The translations under genes and the position numbers were made by a program. This document shows, in pieces, positions 5,483 to 9,921 of a stretch of DNA of 9,921 bases. The DNA is from Clostridium sp. 27_14 (GTDB lineage: Bacteria > Bacillota > Clostridia > TANB77 > CAG-508), in assembly GCA_001916035.1 (NCBI GenBank), contig MNRQ01000040.1, positions 1 to 9,921 of the forward strand, given 5' to 3'. The stretch's first letter is position 1. Each line of letters opens with the position of its first letter. The notes beneath the pieces are model-generated. The model was not told the origin of the DNA. It searched no databases and worked only from the letters and a program-made list of their open reading frames with translations.

Positions 5483-5983
5483 TTATTCTACTTTTTTATT
5501 AAAAATCCTTTTTATTTTTGGAATTTTTTGTATTTTTTTATTCTTTTTTCCTTTTTTAGACACTTTTTTTCTTATATTAATAATAATAAATTTAATAGGT
5601 TTAAACATTTTCATTACATTTTTAAATATAAATTTTAAAGGCATACATATAAAATTAACTACTTTTTTACAAATAAAAATAATTTTTGTCAATATATACA
5701 CATTTATTTTAATAACATAATTACTTATTGTTATCAAATAAAATAAAGCACCTATTAAAATTCCAATAAACATATACATTCTAAATTCACCATTATTAAA
5801 ATAAAAAATAGAATAAAGTATGATGGATCCTGTAATTAAGCAAAACAAAATATCTTCTATATAAGTTATAAAATCTTTAGTTTCTATACTTCTTCGTAGT
5901 ATTCTAAAAAAATCAAAAAGTAAACCTATAACAAAGCCAACAATTACAAATATAATAAATATATATGCTTGATTAGTTATCAT
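5483..5983 (-). CDS. yabQ: Spore cortex biosynthesis protein YabQ
   Basis: The 166-residue membrane protein has hydrophobic segments at about 6-27, 40-62 and 68-100, with the family signature GLLFDFFRILRR (20-31) after the first helix. The C-terminal 40 residues are very Lys-rich and presumably cytoplasmic. In B. subtilis YabQ is made in the mother cell under sigma E, sits in the outer forespore membrane, and is needed for spore cortex formation. It starts 13 bases after the yabP stop, and its ribosome binding site (AAAGGCG) touches that stop, so the two are translated from one mRNA. It is direct evidence that the host forms endospores. Confidence 0.9.
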   Translation of the reverse strand: MITNQAYIFIIFVIVGFVIGLLFDFFRILRRSIETKDFITYIEDILFCLITGSIILYSIFYFNNGEFRMYMFIGILIGALFYLITISNYVIKINVYILTKIIFICKKVVNFICMPLKFIFKNVMKMFKPIKFIIINIRKKVSKKGKKNKKIQKIPKIKRIFNKKVE

Positions 5984-5996
5984 TTTCTACGCCTTT

Positions 5997-6296
5997 CTAC
6001 TTAAAAATTTTGCTTAACAAGCTACTATTTTTGTTTTTTTCTAAATCTTTATCACTATATGCTAAATATGAAATTGTTCCTTCTAATACTACTTCTGATG
6101 TATCTAAACTTAATTTATTTACTCTAATATTTTCGCCTTTAACTGTAAGCAATCCTAATTCAGTTTCAACAATTACAACTTGATCATCAAAACTCAAAAC
6201 ATCATTTACACCTGAAATGCTTAGTTTTCCCCTATTTTCTAATATTAAATTTTGAATAACTCCTGTATTTATTGTTTTTCTTTCTTCAATTGGCAT
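5997..6296 (-). CDS. yabP: Sporulation protein YabP
   Basis: The 99-residue protein of the YabP/YqfC family has no signal or membrane helix. Characteristic stretches are NRGKLSISGVNDVLSFDD near residues 24-41 and LLTVKGENIRVNKLSLDTSEVVLEGTI, a beta-rich fold. In B. subtilis YabP is a sigma-E-dependent mother-cell protein first linked to spore coat or cortex assembly, and it is about 100 residues long. ATG 6296 is chosen because GAGGT lies just upstream; a TTG four codons earlier has its ribosome binding site too close. It is the first gene of the yabP-yabQ-divIC cluster. Confidence 0.92.
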   Translation of the reverse strand: MPIEERKTINTGVIQNLILENRGKLSISGVNDVLSFDDQVVIVETELGLLTVKGENIRVNKLSLDTSEVVLEGTISYLAYSDKDLEKNKNSSLLSKIFK

Positions 6297-6340
6297 ATTA
6301 AACCTCAACCCTTTCTATACAAAAATTATTTATTATTATC

Positions 6341-6367
6341 TTTATATAATTCTTTTATATAATATTC
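6341..6367 (-). promoter_or_regulatory. yabP: Possible sigma-E promoter of yabP
   Basis: On the minus strand GAATATT (6367-6361) fits a sigma-E -35, and TATAAAGA, 14 bp further on, matches four of six positions of the CATACA -10 core. Sigma-E control of yabP is established in B. subtilis. In DNA this AT-rich the match could be chance. Confidence 0.3.
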
Positions 6368-6466
6368 ATAGGTTGTCTTTTTTAGAACAATATAAAGGAA
6401 GTTAGTATACTTTCTTTAATACAAAAATTAGAGTTATTAAAAGCACAGGCAATATTGCTAATATAA

Positions 6467-6519
6467 TTTAAAAAAAGTTGAAGTAAAAAAACTTTTACAG
6501 TTTTCCACCTCAACTTTTT
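6467..6519 (-). terminator. Intrinsic terminator of murD
   Basis: A 13-bp stem (6519-6507 with 6484-6472, one G-U pair) encloses an inner AAAACT/AGTTTT hairpin, and its 3' arm runs into a T-rich tail on the minus strand (6476-6468). It lies about 80 bases after the murD stop, so murD and yabP are separate transcripts. Confidence 0.85.
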
Positions 6520-6599
6520 ACAAAAAAGATTCTAAAAAAGTACGCAAATTAATAAATACATATTTTAAAAATAACTATATTAATAATAAGCACTTTACA

Positions 6600-7997
6600 T
6601 TATAATAAATTTACTTTTTCCTTAAACAATTCACCTCTTTGAACAGCGTTTTTAAACATATCAAAACTTGCACTTGCAGGAGAAAATAAAACGATTTGAG
6701 AAGGTTTTGCATATTTTCTAGCTGTTTTTATAGCATCATCTAAATTATCTACTACATAAATAGGTAATACTTTATTTTCTTTTTCCATTTCTTCTTTTAC
6801 ACAATCAAATATTTTTCCAGATGTCTGCCCCATTAATATAAGTGTTGATACTTTTTCTAAAATAGGTTTTGCAATAGGTTTATAATCTAAATTTTTATCA
6901 TATCCACCAGCTATTAAAACAATAGGTTCTTTAAATGCATTTATACCAGCTAATGTTCTAGTTGGAGAAGAGCTTGCGGAATCATTATACCATTTTACAC
7001 CATTTAACTCTCTTACAAATTCTAATCTATGTGCAACAGGCTTAAAATTTTTAATAACTTCTATAGCTTTATCTATATCTACTAGTGTACTTGTTGCAGC
7101 CAATGCTGTTGCAATATTCTCATAATTATGTTTACCTCTCAAAATAACATCATTTACATTTAAAAGATGTTTTCTTATTTTATCTGTACATATCTTTATA
7201 ATATCTTCATCAATAATGTAACCATTATCCAATTTTTCTTTATCACTAAAAAATATCACTTTTCCTTTTGCCTCTTTAGCACATGCTCTAGTAATCTCAT
7301 TATCATAATTTAGTACTACTATATCATTTTCATTTTGATACTTAAATATATTTTTTTTAGCATCTATATATTCTTCATAATCTTTATGTATGTTTAGATG
7401 ATTTGGTGTTATATTAGTTATAACAGAAATATTAGGACTTACCTCCATTCCCATTAATTGAAAACTACTTAATTCAAGGACCACAATATCATCAGGTTGC
7501 ATTTCATCTAATTTAGTAAATAAAGGCGTCCCTATATTCCCTCCTAAAAAAGTCTTATATCCACTTCCCTGTAATATTGCATTTATAAGACTTGTTGTTG
7601 TTGTTTTACCATCACTTCCTGTTACACCAATTATTTTAGATGGACACATTTTCATCAAAAGCTCTATTTCTGTTGTTACTATTGCACCTTTTTGTGCTTC
7701 TTTTTCTAATTCTGGTTTTGTTGGTAAACAGCTTGGAGATCTAAAAATTAAATCAAAATTATTTAATTTTTCAAGTGAATTTTTTCCAAATGAAAACTCA
7801 AATCCATAATTTGTTATTTTATCTATTGTTTCTTTTGGTAATTCATCTATTGTTCTATCATCAAATATAGTTACATTTGCTTTTTTATCATGTAAATAAT
7901 CTAATAATGGTAAATTACTTACTCCCAAGCCTATTACTGCAACTTTTCTAAATTTTATATACTCATTAAACTCATTTAATTTTTCATTTATATACAT
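6600..7997 (-). CDS. murD: UDP-N-acetylmuramoyl-L-alanine:D-glutamate ligase (MurD)
   Basis: MurD uses ATP in the cytoplasm to add D-glutamate to UDP-MurNAc-L-Ala, the second amino-acid step of peptidoglycan precursor synthesis. The 465-residue product has the N-terminal Rossmann-like domain with VIGLGVSN (21-28), the central ATPase P-loop GVTGSDGKTTTT (124-135), LELSSFQL (174-181), NITPNHLNIH (195-204), the probable carbamylated lysine in IDAKKNIF (K214), AHRLEFV (322-328), YNDSASSSPTRT (337-348), GGYDKNLDY, and the C-terminal SPASASFDMF (439-448). Length is normal. ATG 7997 is preferred although its AAGGA is about 11 bases away, because the earlier in-frame ATG at 8078 lies upstream of the promoter -35 and its extension does not match the family. 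It is monocistronic, outside the dcw cluster as far as this window shows. Confidence 0.96.
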   Translation of the reverse strand: MYINEKLNEFNEYIKFRKVAVIGLGVSNLPLLDYLHDKKANVTIFDDRTIDELPKETIDKITNYGFEFSFGKNSLEKLNNFDLIFRSPSCLPTKPELEKEAQKGAIVTTEIELLMKMCPSKIIGVTGSDGKTTTTSLINAILQGSGYKTFLGGNIGTPLFTKLDEMQPDDIVVLELSSFQLMGMEVSPNISVITNITPNHLNIHKDYEEYIDAKKNIFKYQNENDIVVLNYDNEITRACAKEAKGKVIFFSDKEKLDNGYIIDEDIIKICTDKIRKHLLNVNDVILRGKHNYENIATALAATSTLVDIDKAIEVIKNFKPVAHRLEFVRELNGVKWYNDSASSSPTRTLAGINAFKEPIVLIAGGYDKNLDYKPIAKPILEKVSTLILMGQTSGKIFDCVKEEMEKENKVLPIYVVDNLDDAIKTARKYAKPSQIVLFSPASASFDMFKNAVQRGELFKEKVNLL

Positions 7998-8034
7998 ATT
8001 ACAATCATTCCTTATTGGATATTTAGGTTTTAAA

Positions 8035-8063
8035 GTTATACCTATAAACTTGAAATTTATCAA
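8035..8063 (-). promoter_or_regulatory. murD: Promoter of murD
   Basis: On the minus strand TTGATA (8063-8058) and TATAAC (8040-8035) are separated by 17 bp, each differing from consensus at one position. The start point would be near 8028, giving a leader of about 30 bases and ruling out translation from the ATG at 8078 in this transcript. Confidence 0.7.
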
Positions 8064-8081
8064 TATTTTATATTTCATTCA

Positions 8082-8135
8082 AATAACAAATTACAAATAC
8101 TAAAACAATAATGTTAAGCAAATAAATTTGTTATT
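8082..8135. repeat. 11-bp perfect inverted repeat upstream of the murD promoter
   Basis: AATAACAAATT (8082-8092) and AATTTGTTATT (8125-8135) flank 32 bases. The right edge of the murD -35 box is about 20 bp away. No T-run follows on either strand, so a protein-binding site is possible, but chance in AT-rich DNA is also possible. Confidence 0.4.
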
Positions 8136-8194
8136 ACAACATTTTTAATATATCACTTTTTTCTTTTTTATTCAATCTATTTTATGTATATTTT

Positions 8195-8222
8195 TTGAAA
8201 TTAGTGTTAAAATAATTATAAA
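8195..8222 (+). promoter_or_regulatory. Promoter of the 30-residue ORF
   Basis: TTGAAA (8195-8200) and TATAAA (8217-8222) are separated by 16 bp. The start point would be near 8229, just before the GGAGGT ribosome binding site. Confidence 0.5.
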
Positions 8223-8242
8223 TTATGAATGGAGGTGCTTTT

Positions 8243-8335
8243 ATGGCAAAGAAAAATAAAGAAAGTAAAAAAAATAGTAATAAAAATAATCCAACTCAGG
8301 AAAATGAAAAACAAAATAAACAAGACAATAAATAG
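8243..8335 (+). CDS. Very small Lys/Asn-rich hydrophilic protein, 30 residues, unknown function
   Basis: ATG 8243 follows a perfect GGAGGT (8231-8236) at six bases, and the frame ends at TAG 8333-8335. The peptide starts MAKKNKESKKNSNKNNP and ends QNKQDNK: 30 residues, almost all Lys, Asn, Gln, Glu, Ser, with no hydrophobic core, so it is expected to be disordered and basic. It has a plausible promoter, an excellent ribosome binding site and a strong terminator, which together argue for a real gene despite the low complexity. Its composition recalls minor small spore proteins, but no family motif is visible and I do not assign it. It faces uvrA and is divergent from murD. Confidence 0.6.
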   Translation: MAKKNKESKKNSNKNNPTQENEKQNKQDNK

Positions 8336-8358
8336 TTCAATATCAAATATATACTAAA

Positions 8359-8417
8359 ATATAAAAAAGAAAAGAATTACTTAAAATTTAATCAAGTAAT
8401 TCTTTTCTTTTTTATAT
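8359..8417. terminator. Perfect 24-bp bidirectional terminator hairpin
   Basis: Arms 8359-8382 and 8394-8417 are exact reverse complements with an 11-base loop. The outer arms are A-runs and T-runs, so the transcript of either strand ends in U-rich sequence. It lies 24 bases after the 30-residue ORF and 137 bases after uvrA, and can terminate both convergent transcripts. Confidence 0.85.
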
Positions 8418-8553
8418 GCAAATAAAGCATTTTCAATATATTCCGCTTCCAAAAGATTTTTCCACTTTTTTCGGTTTAGTAATATAAATAAACTTTTAAA
8501 CATTTTTATTTTTGCAAATTTTTTTCTATATATAAAAACTTTAATATATATGT

Positions 8554-9921
8554 TTATTGTTCAAGATATTTTTTTAAAAATTTACCAGTATAACTCCTAT
8601 CATTTTTACAAATTTGTTCAGGTGTACCAACAGCAATAACCTCTCCCCCATTATCTCCACCTTCAGGACCTAAATCAACAATATAATCACAAGTCTTTAT
8701 CAAATCCAAATTATGTTCTATAACTAAAATAGTATTACCTGTATCAACCAATCTATGCAAAATATCAACTAATTTATGAACATCTGCAATATGTAATCCC
8801 GTAGTTGGTTCATCTAAAATATATAAAGTTTTTCCAGTTGCTCTTTTTGACAATTCTGTAGCAAGTTTAACTCTTTGTGCTTCACCACCTGAAAGAGTTG
8901 TAGAAGGCTGACCTAATTTTATATAACTTAATCCTACATCATATAAAGTTTGTAATTTTTGTTTTATTTTAGGAATTTTATCAAAGAATTCTAAAGCTTC
9001 TTCTACAGTCATATCCAATACATCAGCTATGCTTTTACCTTTATATTTTACCTCTAAAGTTTCATGATTATATCTTTTGCCCTTACATACTTCACAAGGA
9101 ACAAATACATCTGGTAAAAAGTGCATTTCTATTTTATGAACGCCATCTCCATTACAACTCTCACATCTTCCACCCGCAACATTAAAACTAAATCTTCCTT
9201 TTTGATAACCACGCAATTTTGCTTCATTTGTTCCTGCGAAAATATCTCTTATTAAATCAAATAATCCTGTATAAGTTGCTGGATTAGAACGTGGAGTTCT
9301 CCCTATAGGTGACTGATCTATATTTATAATCTTATCTATTTGTTCTAGCCCTTTTACCCCTTTACACTTTCCAGGTTTTTCATTTGCACCATTTAATTCT
9401 TTAGCAATTGTTTTATAAAGTACTTCATTTATTAAAGTTGATTTTCCAGAACCTGACACACCTGTAACGCATGTAAATAATCCTCTTATATTTTTTAAGT
9501 TATTTTCTGTAGCACCTTGTACCTCTATAACTTTGCCTTTTACCATTTTTCTACGTTTTTTAGGTACTGGTATTCTTTTTCTGCCACTTAAATATTGACC
9601 AGTTACAGAATTCTTAACATTTTTAATTTCTTCTGCTGTTCCTTGTGCCATAACGTTTCCACCATGTGAACCAGCACCAGGACCAATATCGATAATTTGA
9701 TCTGCAGCATACATAGTATCTTCATCATGCTCAACCACTATTAATGTATTTCCCAAATCTCTTAATTTCTTTAATGTTGCTAAAAGTTTATCATTATCCC
9801 TTTGATGTAATCCAATACTTGGTTCATCTAATATATATAATACACCTGTTAAACCTGAACCAATTTGAGTTGCTAAACGTATTCTCTGAGCTTCCCCACC
9901 TGATAATGTTCCTGCACTTCT
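8554..9921 (-). CDS. uvrA: Excinuclease ABC subunit A, C-terminal half (partial at the window edge)
   Basis: UvrA is the DNA-damage sensor of nucleotide excision repair, an ATPase dimer that loads UvrB. The window holds 455 residues of a protein usually about 940 long; the frame is open to the right edge, and there is no start here. In order from the edge: the signature LSGGEAQR (6-13) and Walker B LYILDEPS of the first ATPase, VVEHD, then the second Walker A GVSGSGKST (154-162), the insertion with the zinc module CESC...CEVC (C253, C256, C276, C279), FLPDVFVPC, the second signature LSGGEAQR (343-350), Walker B LYILDEPTTG and VIEHN. NNLKNI is followed by R and then GLFTCVTG (residues 140-153); about five residues usually present between them are missing. 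Transcription ends at the 24-bp hairpin downstream. Confidence 0.97.
   Translation of the reverse strand, partial: RSAGTLSGGEAQRIRLATQIGSGLTGVLYILDEPSIGLHQRDNDKLLATLKKLRDLGNTLIVVEHDEDTMYAADQIIDIGPGAGSHGGNVMAQGTAEEIKNVKNSVTGQYLSGRKRIPVPKKRRKMVKGKVIEVQGATENNLKNIRGLFTCVTGVSGSGKSTLINEVLYKTIAKELNGANEKPGKCKGVKGLEQIDKIINIDQSPIGRTPRSNPATYTGLFDLIRDIFAGTNEAKLRGYQKGRFSFNVAGGRCESCNGDGVHKIEMHFLPDVFVPCEVCKGKRYNHETLEVKYKGKSIADVLDMTVEEALEFFDKIPKIKQKLQTLYDVGLSYIKLGQPSTTLSGGEAQRVKLATELSKRATGKTLYILDEPTTGLHIADVHKLVDILHRLVDTGNTILVIEHNLDLIKTCDYIVDLGPEGGDNGGEVIAVGTPEQICKNDRSYTGKFLKKYLEQ

Noticed and set aside
6395..6458. Imperfect dyad (AAAGGAAGT/ACTTTCTTT) and the palindrome GCAATATTGC upstream of yabP
   Set aside because: Both are short, and neither lies at a recognisable promoter position. 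No regulator site is recognised.
7998..8078. 27-residue N-terminal extension of MurD
   Set aside because: It contains the promoter of the gene itself and does not match MurD N-termini.
9757..9921. Apparent start of uvrA at the TTG near 9756
   Set aside because: The frame continues to the window edge with clear UvrA signature and Walker B motifs, so the gene is cut by the window, not truncated.

Overview
The window is a very AT-rich stretch from a spore-forming, low-GC Firmicute, most likely a member of the Clostridia. The evidence is the base composition, strong GGAGG-type ribosome binding sites, TTGACA/TATAAT-type promoters, and a yabP-yabQ-divIC sporulation and division cluster. Nearly all genes lie on the minus strand. 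Two very small genes lie on the plus strand. I see no mobile element, CRISPR array, tRNA or rRNA.

Reading from high to low coordinates, in the direction of minus-strand transcription: the C-terminal half of UvrA (nucleotide excision repair) runs off the right edge. It converges with a 30-residue Lys/Asn-rich plus-strand ORF on a perfect 24-bp terminator hairpin. MurD (peptidoglycan precursor synthesis) has its own promoter and ends at a strong terminator. yabP, yabQ and a DivIC/FtsB-type gene follow, closely spaced and presumably co-transcribed. A long hairpin with a U-tract and a fresh promoter separate them from rho. A 54-residue plus-strand gene then converges with rho. Beyond it a consensus promoter drives a NiCo (czcD) riboswitch and the cation diffusion facilitator it controls. 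Next is a single reading frame that joins a YqeG-type HAD phosphatase to a VanW-type protein. At the left edge are the first 14 codons of another minus-strand gene, preceded by four copies of an 8-bp repeat.

Most of the window is housekeeping: DNA repair, cell wall synthesis, division and sporulation, transcription termination and metal efflux. Three CDSs (HAD-VanW, CDF, MurD) and YabP have their likely start downstream of the longest-frame start, judged from ribosome binding sites, a promoter or the riboswitch.

The points most worth following up are: the YqeG-VanW frame, which keeps a strong internal ribosome binding site and GTG exactly at the domain boundary; the repeat array at the left edge; the well-preserved NiCo riboswitch; a five-residue gap just before the second Walker A motif of UvrA; and a 21-bp stem upstream of rho whose two imperfections are both G-U pairs in the minus-strand RNA. 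I did not find a clearly new multi-gene system.
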